Source: a bacterium (GTDB lineage Bacteria; Armatimonadota; Zipacnadia; Zipacnadales; UBA11051). Taken from it: a stretch of DNA of 64,000 nucleotides. A model generated the notes under the pieces. It was not told the origin of the DNA and did no database searches. It worked only from the letters and a program-made list of their open reading frames with translations. Numbering within the stretch: position 1 is the first letter of the stretch; each line of letters opens with the position of its first letter. Shown here in pieces: positions 17,825 through 27,344 of this stretch. Location of the stretch: contig JAUVVY010000005.1 in the NCBI GenBank assembly GCA_030604405.1, positions 85,935 through 149,934 on the forward strand, given 5' to 3'. Position numbers and translations under genes: made by a program.

Positions 17825-19207
17825 TCATTTGCGGAAAGAACCGTGAGCGGGCCATTGCCTTACGATAGTATCATTAGCCTGCAGGATAGTCTTCTTCACG
17901 ATGTCAATTATCCGGTCAATATCTTCCTGCGGGATGGTGAAAGGCGGCTTGATTATTGTGACGTCTCCGAGCATGCCGTCCACGCCGCCCGTGACCGGAC
18001 AGGTAGCGAGGCCATTTTCAAAGGCCAGGTCACTAATCTGTCCGGCCAGATTCAGCTCGGCGGTGAACGGCTCGCGGGTGTCCTTGTCCTGGACGTACTC
18101 GATGCCCATGTAGAGGCCCTTGCCGCCGTGAATGTCGCCTACCAGCGGCAGGTCTGTAAGCTCCGCGCGAGCTTTTTCATACATGTAGCTGCCCAGCTCA
18201 GCCGAGCGCTGCACCAGGTTGTGCTTCTGGATGTAGTTCTGCGCGGCCAGACCGACGGCGCATGACAGCGGATTACCGCCGTAGGTGAACCCGGGCAGTG
18301 ATCGCTTCGCCTCAGCCAGCACGTTCCATATCTTCTCGTGGATCAACGTTGCGGCCAGCGGCGAGTAGCCCGATGAAATCCCCTTGCCGGTCGCGATCAG
18401 GTCGGGAACTGTGTCGTAGTGGCCGTTGATGGCGAAATATACCCCGCAGCGCCCAAACGCCGTGATCACCTCATCGGCAATCATCACCACGTCATACTTG
18501 TCGCAGATCTTCCGGATGACGGAGAAGTAGTCCGGCGGTGGCGCGACACAGCCGAGCGTATTGCCAATCGGCTCCTGGATGAAACAGGACACATGCTCCG
18601 GGCCGATGTGGCGAATGGCCTGTTCGAGCGCGTGGGCGCAGTGCAGGCCGCAGTCCGGATACGTCTTCCGGTACGGGCAGTGGTAGCAGTACGGCGGCTC
18701 CATCCTGGTCGTCGGGAAAAAGTAGGGGTGCAACTCGTGGCGGCGGCTGCTGCGCCCGGAGTATGACGTGGCAGCGATTGAACTCCCGTGGTAGCCATTC
18801 CAGATGCTGATGATGTGGTACTTTGTCGCGTTGCCCCTGCACAGGTGGTACAATCGGGCGAGTTTGATGGCGAGTTCGTTCGCTTCCGTGCCGGTGGAGG
18901 TGAAGTACGCCCTGACCATCCCCGGCGGGGCGAGCTCATCGCAGAGCTTGTTCGCCAGGTCAATCTGCGGCTGGTTTTCGTACATGGATACATGGGCGAA
19001 GACGAGCGTGCGGGCCTGTTCGGTCATGGCCTGCACGATTTCTTCAACCCCGTGTCCGATATTACACGGGCCGACGCCGCCAGATGCGCCGTCAATAATG
19101 CGGCGCTCCTGGTCATCTATGAGATAAGGTCCCTCGCCGCGAACGATGCGGGGGTAATCACGAGTAAGACTTTGCCGCATCAAATGATCTTCAGGCTTGC
19201 CTGTCAC
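17825..19207 (-). CDS. Class III pyridoxal-phosphate aminotransferase
   Basis: The 460-residue protein has the usual class III length and motifs: TSTGTEANELAIKLARL, IADEVITAFGR and the PLP lysine Lys275 in TGKGISSGY. It should transaminate an omega- or beta-amino acid, such as beta-alanine, GABA or 3-aminoisobutyrate, with an oxo acid. A four-cysteine insert (C174, C177, C186, C190) is present, a known feature of one subgroup. A GTG start is preferred because GAGGTGAAG lies before it; an ATG nine codons in is the alternative. It sits upstream of the MttB-like gene in one minus-strand series. Confidence 0.92.
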   Translation of the reverse strand: MTGKPEDHLMRQSLTRDYPRIVRGEGPYLIDDQERRIIDGASGGVGPCNIGHGVEEIVQAMTEQARTLVFAHVSMYENQPQIDLANKLCDELAPPGMVRAYFTSTGTEANELAIKLARLYHLCRGNATKYHIISIWNGYHGSSIAATSYSGRSSRRHELHPYFFPTTRMEPPYCYHCPYRKTYPDCGLHCAHALEQAIRHIGPEHVSCFIQEPIGNTLGCVAPPPDYFSVIRKICDKYDVVMIADEVITAFGRCGVYFAINGHYDTVPDLIATGKGISSGYSPLAATLIHEKIWNVLAEAKRSLPGFTYGGNPLSCAVGLAAQNYIQKHNLVQRSAELGSYMYEKARAELTDLPLVGDIHGGKGLYMGIEYVQDKDTREPFTAELNLAGQISDLAFENGLATCPVTGGVDGMLGDVTIIKPPFTIPQEDIDRIIDIVKKTILQANDTIVRQWPAHGSFRK

Positions 19208-19244
19208 TACTCTTCACCTCTCTAGACGGGGCGCGATGCCCGGT

Positions 19245-20138
19245 TCAACGGCCGCTGGTTGGCCGGACACGTTCTAGCAGGCCCTGCGCATTCCGGTAGC
19301 AGATGTCCTTCCGTGCCTCGTCATCAATCCGCGCAAACATGATCGCCCCGGCAGCGAAGTGCGGGCTGTACCAGGGCATGTCGGTGCCGAAAACGACCTT
19401 CTTCGATGAAGCGTGCTCCACCATGTATTCGATGATTCCGTTGACGTGCAGAGACGATGCAAGCTGTACCGGCGTGGAGCTTCCGGCCGGCAGCATCGAA
19501 AAATCATGCGCGGAGTACACGCAAGTAAGCTCCAGATATGCGTGCTCGTAATCCCGCGCCACACGCACCGAGGTCTCGAAGTCACCAAAGCCCGAGTGCC
19601 CCATCAGCAATGCCGCCTCGGGATAGCGCTCGGCGACTGCTGCTACTTGCTGGGGCGAGTCAAAGGCGCTACCTCCCCAGGTGTGGATCAGCACGATTAG
19701 CTTGTGCTCATTGGCGTACTCGAGCGCCGGGGCGTAACGTGGCCCATCCAGCGGGTAGGTGTGATATTCCGGCCCCAGCTTGAAGCCGACAAAGCCGCGC
19801 GTGTTTTCGTAGTCGCTGATGAGCCGCTGCATGGCATCGGAATACCTCGGGTTGACCACCCAGTAGCCGCGAAACAGGTCCGGCTCCCTGTCAACGGCCT
19901 GCTGGGTCATGGCGTTGCCGAAGTCAACGTCTCCCAGGATTGCCTCGTGTGACGAGCAGAGAGCCTTGCTCACGCCGGCCCGCCGCAGCGCGTGGCACAT
20001 CTTCTCGTGAGGCATTACCGGCAGATAAGCCCCCTGGTAGGGCCCGTAATGGGTATGTGTATCAATAATCGGGCAGTCATCCGAGCAGCCCTGTTGCATG
20101 AAGTCGTGCGCAAGTGTCGAGGGGTTGGTCGGGTTCAT
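19245..20138 (-). CDS. Amidohydrolase family protein
   Basis: The 297-residue protein is a TIM-barrel metal-dependent hydrolase of the amidohydrolase-2 type. IIDTHTHYG gives the first metal-binding HxH, a His in LIVLIHTWGG and LLMGHSGFGD give further ligands, and FGTDMPWY provides the late Asp. Such enzymes act as decarboxylases or lactonases on small acids. A strong GGAGGAGG precedes the ATG, which overlaps the stop of the preceding amidohydrolase by four bases. The pair is therefore translationally coupled. Confidence 0.9.
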   Translation of the reverse strand: MNPTNPSTLAHDFMQQGCSDDCPIIDTHTHYGPYQGAYLPVMPHEKMCHALRRAGVSKALCSSHEAILGDVDFGNAMTQQAVDREPDLFRGYWVVNPRYSDAMQRLISDYENTRGFVGFKLGPEYHTYPLDGPRYAPALEYANEHKLIVLIHTWGGSAFDSPQQVAAVAERYPEAALLMGHSGFGDFETSVRVARDYEHAYLELTCVYSAHDFSMLPAGSSTPVQLASSLHVNGIIEYMVEHASSKKVVFGTDMPWYSPHFAAGAIMFARIDDEARKDICYRNAQGLLERVRPTSGR

Positions 20139-20899
20139 ATCCGCACCTCCTCCAGCAGGCGCTCCAGATTGTCCCCGGCAATGGCTCGCTTCGCCTCATC
20201 GTCAATTTCCGCCTGCGTCAGGCGCAGGAGCGCAGAGCCGCTGCAATTGTCCGGAAACGCCGAGCCAAACAGCAGACGCCGCGGCCCATATCTCTCGCAG
20301 AACTCCTCTATCAGGCCTTCTACCAGCAGATAGGACGTATCCAGGTAAAGATTGGGATAAGTATCAAAGAGCGGACGCAGGTATCGCTCCAGGCTGTGCG
20401 GCCCTTGGTTCACAGCGACGGCTGTCAGGTCGGGGAAGTCCTTCATCAGCTCACCGAGAGCGATCGCATTGAGCTTCACAAACAGCGGAATGTGCTTTTC
20501 GGTCAGCAGTTCGAGCAGATCCCCGAACGTGACGCCGTCGAGGCGGTAGTGATGCTCGTTGGGGAAGGCCCAGAGCGCGCGCACGCCGCTGGCTTTCATC
20601 TGCGTCACGAACTGCTCCGGCGGTGACTGCTCGCCCGTCTGGGAGGGCAGGATACCCCATGTCGGCTCCAGCCTCGGCTGCGAGGCCAGGTCCGGCGCCG
20701 TCAGTTCGTTCCACAGCACCGGAGAGCCGTAGCGCAGGCCGGCGACATAGACCAGACCGCGGTCTATCCCGCACCAATCCATCTCCTCCAACAGTTCGGC
20801 AGGAGTGCGCGCAAAGCGGAACGCCGGATGTGACGGCACTCCGTAGCTGCAGTTGCAGTCAAAGAAGTTCATAGTGCGTGTGTCTGCGGGCTTCTTCAT
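20135..20899 (-). CDS. Amidohydrolase-like protein, degenerate metal site
   Basis: This 254-residue protein has the same fold pattern as its neighbour. The first metal motif is replaced by MNFFDCNCSYG, so HxH is lost. The later LLFGSAFPDNCSG segment matches the family, but with Ser where Asp is usual. It may be an inactive partner or act without metal. The ATG used has no clear ribosome site, and an ATG nine codons downstream (MNFFDCNC) is equally possible. It shares a four-base overlap with the next amidohydrolase, so the two probably form a complex or pathway pair. Confidence 0.82.
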   Translation of the reverse strand: MKKPADTRTMNFFDCNCSYGVPSHPAFRFARTPAELLEEMDWCGIDRGLVYVAGLRYGSPVLWNELTAPDLASQPRLEPTWGILPSQTGEQSPPEQFVTQMKASGVRALWAFPNEHHYRLDGVTFGDLLELLTEKHIPLFVKLNAIALGELMKDFPDLTAVAVNQGPHSLERYLRPLFDTYPNLYLDTSYLLVEGLIEEFCERYGPRRLLFGSAFPDNCSGSALLRLTQAEIDDEAKRAIAGDNLERLLEEVRI

Positions 20900-21069
20900 G
20901 GCATTGTTGCAGAGTTCTACATTGCGCCCAGTTTCCCCTGCTCAGCACATTCTCCCGCCGTCGCAAGCTAGCCTGTTTACAGCGCATCATTGTGCGGGTC
21001 GAGCAGGCGAAGCCGTTCCCGACCGCGAATTAGACGGCGAGCGTGTCACGGGCATCTCAAACGTATTCA

Positions 21070-21094
21070 CGTGGCACGGGCTTTCCAGACGCTG
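21070..21094 (+). repeat. Dispersed GTGGCAC short palindromic repeat, family A
   Basis: CGTGGCACGGGCTTTCCAGA is a variant of a short palindrome found several times in the window (near 46.66, 46.78 and 56.94 kb). The 3' arm is diverged here. It lies in the divergent gap upstream of a membrane glycosyltransferase gene. Confidence 0.6.
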
Positions 21095-21152
21095 CTGCTT
21101 TTTGAAATAGGGTATGTGCGGGGACTGTCCCCCAGAGCCCAGAGCTTCGCCA

Positions 21153-22811
21153 ATGTGGAGCGGCCGACGAACAACAATCATTGTGCTGTTGACCATCATG
21201 GCTGCGGCCGTAGTGCTGCGCACCTATGGTCTGCGCAGTCTCGTCTATTGCAATCCGGACGAAGCGCTGTGGGCGTATTTCCTCGTCAACAACGCGAAGC
21301 TCTCCGTACTCAACCTTGACCTCATGGACAACGGCCTGGCGAGAATTCTCAGTTGGGATTATGGCTGGCCTGTTTTTGTGTTCTACCTGGCCTACGTGAA
21401 AGGTCTCGACGCGCTGCACATACCCATTTCCGAGGCGACCTTACCCATACCGCTTGCGCTCGTGAGCGCTTTGATTTGTCTTCTGGTCTTTCGCCTGGGC
21501 CTGGAGTTGCGCACAGTGACGACTGGGATAATAGCGGCCTTGCTTGTCGCGATCATGCCGCTTACGGTGATTTACGGACGTTCGATCGGCGGGTTCCACC
21601 ACCTGGGCAGCAGCTTATTCTTCTTGCTCTCCGTTCTCATGTTGGTCCGCTATTTGCGCGATCCGACGAGTCGGCGACAGAGGTTGTGGGCAGGATTGGC
21701 TGTCGCTCTGTACGTTTGCGCGGACCTTCAGTTCCCCATCGGCCTGGTGGTCCTGGGCGCGCTGCTGTTGATTTGGCCGAAAGACCAGCAGTACCGTGAC
21801 TGGCAGGGCCTGAAACGCCTCATCTTCAAGCCCGAGTTGCTGGTGCCTCCGCTGGTGCTGTTTTGCCCCTACGTCCTCATCTATATATATGCCTGCCGTC
21901 TCGGGTATCCCGATCAGACTTATCTCGGCACGATGCTGGCGGAACACAATGCCGACTGGGGCCTGCACGTATCTGGCTTTTTTTCCGACCTGCGGCATAA
22001 CATGGGCCTGCCCTTGGTGGTGTCGCTGATTCTGGTCCCGTCGGCCATCGCCGCAAGCTGGACCGACAATCGCCTCAAATGGCTGACCTTGTGGGCGGGG
22101 CTGACAGCTTTTCCGTTCCTGGTGGCCGTCTCGCGCGAGGTCACGATGTCGTATGGCTATCACGAGCATCTGATCGTGGCCCTAGCGCTTCTCGTGGCCA
22201 TTGCGCTGGGTGCTGTGCGTACCCGCTGGCTTGCTGCAACTTTGGCCACCATTGTGGTCTGTGGCACGCTTGCGACTACACTAGGCGGCGTCCTCAGCGT
22301 GAAGCCGTTCACCGTATTCTGGCATTTGCCTGGGACGGTTTACGGCGGCGTAGCGCCGAATTACGGAATGAAGACGGCGGGTTATTGGGTGCGAGAGAAT
22401 GTCGGTCCGGACCAGCGACTATTTGTGGAGAATGACCCGGCGGTGGCCTACTGGTACCTGGGGCGGCCGGCAATCACCGGCGGCTACGGCCACAACGAGC
22501 AATATCGCAGGGAGTTCCTGGGACGGGTCAGAGACGAGGTTGAGGTAGCCATACTTCCTGCGTATTCCCGAGAGTGGGCGATGCAGAACCTCGTCCCTTA
22601 CGGCTTTGCAGGCCACATCGTCATCCGCTCGCAGGGCGAGGACGTACAGGACATCTTTACTAGATGGGCGGTGGAGGAAGAACTCGACACCGAGGTAGTG
22701 GATCCCCTATACGACCGCAAGTACAATAGCCTCAGCACGATTCTTCCGACTGTCGGCCCTTACGTCCCGGAAAAGCCGATTGTGGTACCAAGACCTCCAG
22801 GCCGCCAATAG
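21153..22811 (+). CDS. Multi-pass membrane glycosyltransferase-like protein (GT39/PMT type)
   Basis: The 552-residue protein has an N-terminal membrane helix (TTIIVLLTIMAAAVVLRTYG) followed by the loop YCNPDEALWAYF, where the Asp-Glu pair is typical of ArnT/PMT-like GT-C enzymes. About ten more hydrophobic segments follow, and then a soluble C-terminal domain of about 150 residues. Such proteins transfer sugars from polyprenyl phosphate to surface molecules. The ATG at MWSGRR was chosen; another 13 codons upstream lies within repeat-like sequence. It converges with the next gene. Donor and acceptor are unknown. Confidence 0.8.
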   Translation: MWSGRRTTIIVLLTIMAAAVVLRTYGLRSLVYCNPDEALWAYFLVNNAKLSVLNLDLMDNGLARILSWDYGWPVFVFYLAYVKGLDALHIPISEATLPIPLALVSALICLLVFRLGLELRTVTTGIIAALLVAIMPLTVIYGRSIGGFHHLGSSLFFLLSVLMLVRYLRDPTSRRQRLWAGLAVALYVCADLQFPIGLVVLGALLLIWPKDQQYRDWQGLKRLIFKPELLVPPLVLFCPYVLIYIYACRLGYPDQTYLGTMLAEHNADWGLHVSGFFSDLRHNMGLPLVVSLILVPSAIAASWTDNRLKWLTLWAGLTAFPFLVAVSREVTMSYGYHEHLIVALALLVAIALGAVRTRWLAATLATIVVCGTLATTLGGVLSVKPFTVFWHLPGTVYGGVAPNYGMKTAGYWVRENVGPDQRLFVENDPAVAYWYLGRPAITGGYGHNEQYRREFLGRVRDEVEVAILPAYSREWAMQNLVPYGFAGHIVIRSQGEDVQDIFTRWAVEEELDTEVVDPLYDRKYNSLSTILPTVGPYVPEKPIVVPRPPGRQ

Positions 22812-22853
22812 GGCAGGGGGGCGGGGCGGTTTATTGATCTGGGGCCATCCCCA

Positions 22854-24416
22854 CTACAGTGTGCGCTCACCGGGCCAGGACTCCGCCAGGTAGCTACCTA
22901 GCGCGCTTTGCGGCTCGGCCATTAGCCACAGATAATAACCTGGTGGGTGGGCAACACAGACGCCGACACGTTCCATGCGCCTGCGCAGACACTCTTCGTA
23001 TAGGCCCTCTTCCCACGGGAACAGGGGGTTGAAGCTGTCGGGGCGGGACGAAACCAACACAACGAGGTCAGGTGTCGGCTGCAGGACATGGTCTGGATTG
23101 CGGTCGTTCTGAAGAGCGATATTGGGATTATTGAGGCCGAAGGTGTCGATCGTCAACCATCTGGAGAAATACGGGATCGCTCCTGCATCGCCTACTGCCA
23201 CCACCAGCGGTCCACCCGCCTCCAATCCAAAAGCTCGCAGGCACTTGCCTAGCCTCACATGCGCCCTTGCAAGCGCCTCCGCGTCCCGGCGTTTGCTGGC
23301 CAGATCCTTGGCCAGCATGGGTCCGTATCCCGCCGTCGCCACAACGAGCAGCGCTGCAAGCAGCAGCGCGGCGCTGGCTTTTTGCAGAGTGCCTGCTGCT
23401 GGAAGCCACGATCTTGCTTTTTCCGCCACAGCCCCGATGCCTAACGCCGCCGGCACTATCAAGAAGCAGCTAACCGGGTACAGGTAGCGGAAGTCGTAGC
23501 TCATCAGATGTTCCGGGAACAGGAAGAAAGCTCCCAGCGCCACCATCGCCACCGCCCCGGGTACAATCCGCTTGTCCGCCCTTGCCAAGCCCGGAATAGC
23601 AAGTACCAGCAGCGGGAGTCCTATCAATTTGAGATACCGCAGCACCGGGCCGAGACCTGCCAGACCTGGGTGGGCGGTCGTTTTGATGTAGAAGGGGAGC
23701 GGGAACAGGTGGCCGTAGTAACCCAGGCGCCAGCCAAAATAGGCCAGGGCCGGCAAGACGTAACCTATGGCGCATGCCTTCAGCAATAACTTTCGCTGTT
23801 TCGGACCACTCATGGCCATTAACGCTGTGATTCCCGCTATAGCGGCCAGATTCCCTTCCGGGCGCGTCAGCCCGGTCAGAAGCGCCGCGAAGGCTATCTT
23901 CGCGGCCAATCCGGGCCCGGGCTTGCTGGCGAACAGGGTGACATGGTATAGAAAGAGCATCAGCAGCAGGGCGAACAATGCGGTCTCCATGCCGGCGACG
24001 GCATGCACCGCCGTGGGGTGATAGCAAGCAAGCAGCAGAACCGCCACCGCCGCTACCATACGCTCGCCGCTGATCTGCCAGGCGGCGGCTAGATGGCGTA
24101 CAAGAGCGAACTCCACGCCCAGCAGCGCCAGGGCGAACACTACGCCCAGCAACTTCCCGAGGACCACCGGCTCCCGGACAAGGAGATGGGCCGGAGCCAT
24201 GATCAGCATCCACAGAAACGTCGTATAGCCTTCAATCGGCGGCTCCCCGACATTGTACGTCGGCCCGTAGCCGCCGGCCAGGTTCTGTGAATATCTAAAC
24301 GTGATGAATGCGTCATCCACCGTAAAGGGCCAGAACGCCACAACCAGCCAGGCAAAGATCCCCAGCGCAAGGACGATCAGCGGCCAGTGTCCGCGAGCAT
24401 ACATAACGTTATTCAC
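22854..24416 (-). CDS. Multi-pass membrane glycosyltransferase-like protein
   Basis: The 520-residue protein has ten or more hydrophobic segments and the N-terminal loop FTVDDAFITFRYSQNLA followed by IEGYTTFLW. These are hallmarks of a GT-C mannosyltransferase-like family of bacterial surface proteins. The acidic DD pair should sit at the active site outside the membrane. The GTG start directly abuts the stop of the DegT aminotransferase gene; an ATG four codons in is an alternative. It is the last gene of the minus-strand glycan operon that begins with the oxidoreductase at 29423. Confidence 0.82.
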   Translation of the reverse strand: MNNVMYARGHWPLIVLALGIFAWLVVAFWPFTVDDAFITFRYSQNLAGGYGPTYNVGEPPIEGYTTFLWMLIMAPAHLLVREPVVLGKLLGVVFALALLGVEFALVRHLAAAWQISGERMVAAVAVLLLACYHPTAVHAVAGMETALFALLLMLFLYHVTLFASKPGPGLAAKIAFAALLTGLTRPEGNLAAIAGITALMAMSGPKQRKLLLKACAIGYVLPALAYFGWRLGYYGHLFPLPFYIKTTAHPGLAGLGPVLRYLKLIGLPLLVLAIPGLARADKRIVPGAVAMVALGAFFLFPEHLMSYDFRYLYPVSCFLIVPAALGIGAVAEKARSWLPAAGTLQKASAALLLAALLVVATAGYGPMLAKDLASKRRDAEALARAHVRLGKCLRAFGLEAGGPLVVAVGDAGAIPYFSRWLTIDTFGLNNPNIALQNDRNPDHVLQPTPDLVVLVSSRPDSFNPLFPWEEGLYEECLRRRMERVGVCVAHPPGYYLWLMAEPQSALGSYLAESWPGERTL

Positions 24417-25514
24417 TCAGTTCCCATACTCTAGCGCCGCGGCTACCTCTTGTACTTCCTCGGCGGTCAGACCCGGAAACATCGGCAGCGAGAGAATCTC
24501 GGCGCACGCGCTCTCTGCGACGGGGAAGCTGCCGGGCCCCAGGCCCAGGTGCTGGTAGGCCGGCTGCAGATGTATCGGAATTGGGTAGTGCAGCCCCCAG
24601 CCTATCCCTGCTCTATCAAGACACTCAGCCACGACATCGCGCTCGCCACACCTCACCACGTACAGATGATAGACGTGCTCGGCGTAGTCCGCTATGGCAG
24701 GAGTAACCAGGGGCGAATCTTCCAGGAGCTGATCATACCGTGCCGCTGCCTCCCGCCGAGACGCGTTCCACTCATCCAGGTGAGGCAGCTTCGTCAGCAG
24801 CACGGCGGCCTGCAGCGTGTCCAGACGCCGGTTGTAGGCCAGGTACAGGTGGTGGTATTTCACCTCCTGGCCATAATTGCGCAGCATCCGCATTTGCTCG
24901 GCAAGCTCACCGTCATTGGTGACCAGTGCCCCGCCATCCCCAAATGCGCCGAGGTTCTTGGCAGGGTAGAAGCTGAACGCAGCGGCGTGGCCCAGACTGC
25001 CACAGCGCCGTCCCTTGTATCGCGCGCCATGCGCCTGGCAGGCATCCTCCAGCACCTTCAGGCCGTGCTTGTCGGCGATCTCCATGATCGGGTCCATGTC
25101 CGCAGGCTGGCCGTAGAGATGGACGGGGAGAATGGCTTTGGTGCGCGGCGTTATGGCGTCTTCGATTTGATTGACATCAATGGTGTAGGTGCCCGGTTCA
25201 ATGTCCACAAACACGGGTTGTGCCCCGGTGAATGCGATGGCAGAGGCCGTGGCAATGAAGGAGTTCGGCGCGGTGATTACCTCATCACCCTCACCGATGC
25301 CCCACGCCCGCAGGCACAGCTCGAGTGCCGAGGTGCCGGTGTCAGTTCCCACGGCGTGTTCGACTTCGCAGTAGGCCGCGAAATCGGCCTCGAACTGCTC
25401 CACATCATCCCCTAATATGAATGCGTTGCGATCAATGACCGCACCCATCGCCGCATCTAGTTCAGCGCGGATGGGATCATGGCTGCGGTTCATATCAACG
25501 AATGGGACCGCCAT
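24417..25514 (-). CDS. DegT/DnrJ/EryC1/StrS sugar aminotransferase
   Basis: The 365-residue PLP enzyme has Lys186 in SFYPAKNLGA, the GDGGAL motif after it, LEDACQAHGA for cofactor binding, and the family N-terminus (VPFVDMNR). It should transaminate a nucleotide-linked 3- or 4-keto sugar. In the same operon lie a WlbA-like oxidoreductase and a hexapeptide acyltransferase. Together these match the oxidation, transamination and N-acylation steps for diacetamido or acylamino sugars (WbpB-WbpE-WbpD type). GGGAGGT precedes the ATG. Confidence 0.93.
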   Translation of the reverse strand: MAVPFVDMNRSHDPIRAELDAAMGAVIDRNAFILGDDVEQFEADFAAYCEVEHAVGTDTGTSALELCLRAWGIGEGDEVITAPNSFIATASAIAFTGAQPVFVDIEPGTYTIDVNQIEDAITPRTKAILPVHLYGQPADMDPIMEIADKHGLKVLEDACQAHGARYKGRRCGSLGHAAAFSFYPAKNLGAFGDGGALVTNDGELAEQMRMLRNYGQEVKYHHLYLAYNRRLDTLQAAVLLTKLPHLDEWNASRREAAARYDQLLEDSPLVTPAIADYAEHVYHLYVVRCGERDVVAECLDRAGIGWGLHYPIPIHLQPAYQHLGLGPGSFPVAESACAEILSLPMFPGLTAEEVQEVAAALEYGN

Positions 25515-25556
25515 TCAAGTACCTCCCTATGGGCGCGCGTGTCACGGCATTTCTTG

Positions 25557-26291
25557 CTATTTCTTCAGCCCCAGGCCCAGCAGGAAGATTGGCCTCAGGA
25601 TGCTCCACCATCCGCTGAATGCCCTCATCTTGGTCTGGCCCAGCTCTCGCGGCGGATAGATCTTGGTGCACGGCGCCTCCAGGTGCCGGTAGCCCAACTT
25701 GATGGTCTTAAACAGAATGTAGGGTTCCAGCTCGTACTTATCCAGCCAATCCTGCCGCCAGTCAATCCGCGGGTCCTCGAGAACTCGCCGGTGGATGGCT
25801 CGAAAGCCGTTTGTGCTCTCTGTCAGCCACTTGCGGGCGAATAATGAGAAGAGCAGGGCATGGAATCGCGTCGCCAGCACCCGGTACAGAGGCATGTTGC
25901 CATATTGGCCGCTGCGTGTGAAGCGAGAGCCCTGTACGAAATCGGCCTCGCCGTTCTTGATTGGCTCCACCAGGCGCGGAATCTCCAACGGCTCGTCCTT
26001 ATTGTTGCCCGCCATTATCACCATTATCTCGTACTCGTTTTCGAGTGCATAGGTGAAAGCCGTCTTCAGGGCGGCTCCCACGCCGCGGTTGTCCTCATGT
26101 CGAGCAACTATCGCCCCGCCTTGCCTCGCTATCTCACCGCTGCCATCGGTAGAGCCGTCGTCCACGACCAGGATGTCATAGTCGTGATCGGCCGGATAGC
26201 GGGTCATCATAGCCTTCAGTTTGTCACTCTCGTTGTAGCAGGAGGCTATCACTATCGTTCTTGACAGTCGGTCTGTGTTTGAATGCATCAT
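25557..26291 (-). CDS. Glycosyltransferase family 2 protein (dolichol-phosphate-mannose-synthase-like)
   Basis: The 244-residue protein has a GT-A fold. ASCYNESDKLKAM and ILVVDDGSTDGSGEIA bind the nucleotide sugar, and GNNKDEP occupies the position of the acidic metal motif. A membrane anchor is not obvious, although the C-terminus is hydrophobic (ILRPIFLLGLGLKK). Polyprenyl-phosphate sugar synthases of this type feed GT-C enzymes such as the neighbouring membrane proteins, which is a sensible link. Two adjacent in-frame ATGs exist, and the ribosome site is weak. Confidence 0.9.
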   Translation of the reverse strand: MMHSNTDRLSRTIVIASCYNESDKLKAMMTRYPADHDYDILVVDDGSTDGSGEIARQGGAIVARHEDNRGVGAALKTAFTYALENEYEIMVIMAGNNKDEPLEIPRLVEPIKNGEADFVQGSRFTRSGQYGNMPLYRVLATRFHALLFSLFARKWLTESTNGFRAIHRRVLEDPRIDWRQDWLDKYELEPYILFKTIKLGYRHLEAPCTKIYPPRELGQTKMRAFSGWWSILRPIFLLGLGLKK

Positions 26292-26352
26292 AGTAGTGGC
26301 TGGCCTTTGTCAATCCGGCCGAATCTACAGCCTGCATATCAACTTTTTGGGC

Positions 26353-27111
26353 TCATTCGATGTCATCATCGGAGGCTGGCTCCACCCCTTCGGGCAGCCA
26401 TTCAGGGCGGACGTTGCCGACCACTCGAGCAGGCACGCCGAGGGCGAGCTTTTTCGGTGGCACGGCATGAGTGACCACTGCGCCGCTGCCGACAATGGCG
26501 TACTCGCCAACCTCGATGCCCGGAAGCACCGAAGCCAGCGCGCCGATGCTGGCACCCCGGCGGATGGTCGGCCCTTTGTATTCCTCGTCCGCAGAAGACC
26601 GGTCCATGCTGTTGTCGTTGCTGGTGCCCACCAGGGGGGCAATGAAGACATCATCCTCAATTATCATATTGCCGCTGATGTGTGCGCTGTCCAGTATCTT
26701 CACTCGGTCGCCGACAATGGCGTGGTAATTCAAGGTGACACCGCGGGCGACTATGCAGTGGTCGCCTACCTGGCATTCCTCGCGGATCGAAGCCAGGTCT
26801 CCAATCAGCGTCTGCTGCCCAATTGTGGTACCACAGTAAAGGACTGTACAGGCACCGATCACGCATCCCGCTCCGATGCGTAGTGGCGCCAGGTCTTCGC
26901 GGATCTTGCGCGTCATGGCGCCCGTTCCCTGCGGCGGCCGTCCCAGCACCGCGTGGTCATAGACTGTGCAGTCAGACCCGATCTGGGTACCTTCATACAC
27001 CACGACGCCGCTCTTGAGCACGACCCGATCGCCGATTGCAGCATTGGCCTCGATCACTACACCGTAGCCGAGCGACACGTTCTCACCGATTTTCGCACTC
27101 GGGTGAATCAT
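26353..27111 (-). CDS. Hexapeptide-repeat (left-handed beta-helix) acyltransferase
   Basis: The 252-residue protein is built of isoleucine-rich hexapeptides (IHPSAKIGENVSLG, IGDRVVLKSGVVVYEGTQIG, ICATVLYCGTTIG-like turns), the fold of LpxA, WbpD and WxcM-type acyltransferases. It likely N- or O-acylates a nucleotide-activated amino sugar made by the adjacent DegT enzyme. The ATG at MIHPSA is preferred because GAGAGG lies nine bases upstream. The ATG three codons earlier directly abuts that site. Confidence 0.88.
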   Translation of the reverse strand: MIHPSAKIGENVSLGYGVVIEANAAIGDRVVLKSGVVVYEGTQIGSDCTVYDHAVLGRPPQGTGAMTRKIREDLAPLRIGAGCVIGACTVLYCGTTIGQQTLIGDLASIREECQVGDHCIVARGVTLNYHAIVGDRVKILDSAHISGNMIIEDDVFIAPLVGTSNDNSMDRSSADEEYKGPTIRRGASIGALASVLPGIEVGEYAIVGSGAVVTHAVPPKKLALGVPARVVGNVRPEWLPEGVEPASDDDIE

Positions 27112-27344
27112 AATCTTCATCCTCTCGCCGGGGCGTAGTTGATTCTGCGCGATGCACAAGGGTGCCGCTGCGCGTTTACACGCTGCACCAGGCGAATTGT
27201 ATCATCGGGCTTCCGCTGGCGCAACTCTCCTCGCAGGGCACGCCTGTGAGAGCAGGACTGTAACCGGACGTGGGTCTCCTGTCGAGGTCATCTGAATTTC
27301 GGTATGTGTGGGCAGCCCGTAATGCAGTCCCCTTGCAGCCGGGG

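Noticed and set aside
17825..19207. Four-cysteine insert of the class III aminotransferase as a novel metal site
   Set aside because: The CX2C...CX3C insert in the YCYxCP...CG..C pattern is a known feature of a subgroup of class III aminotransferases, so it is not new here.
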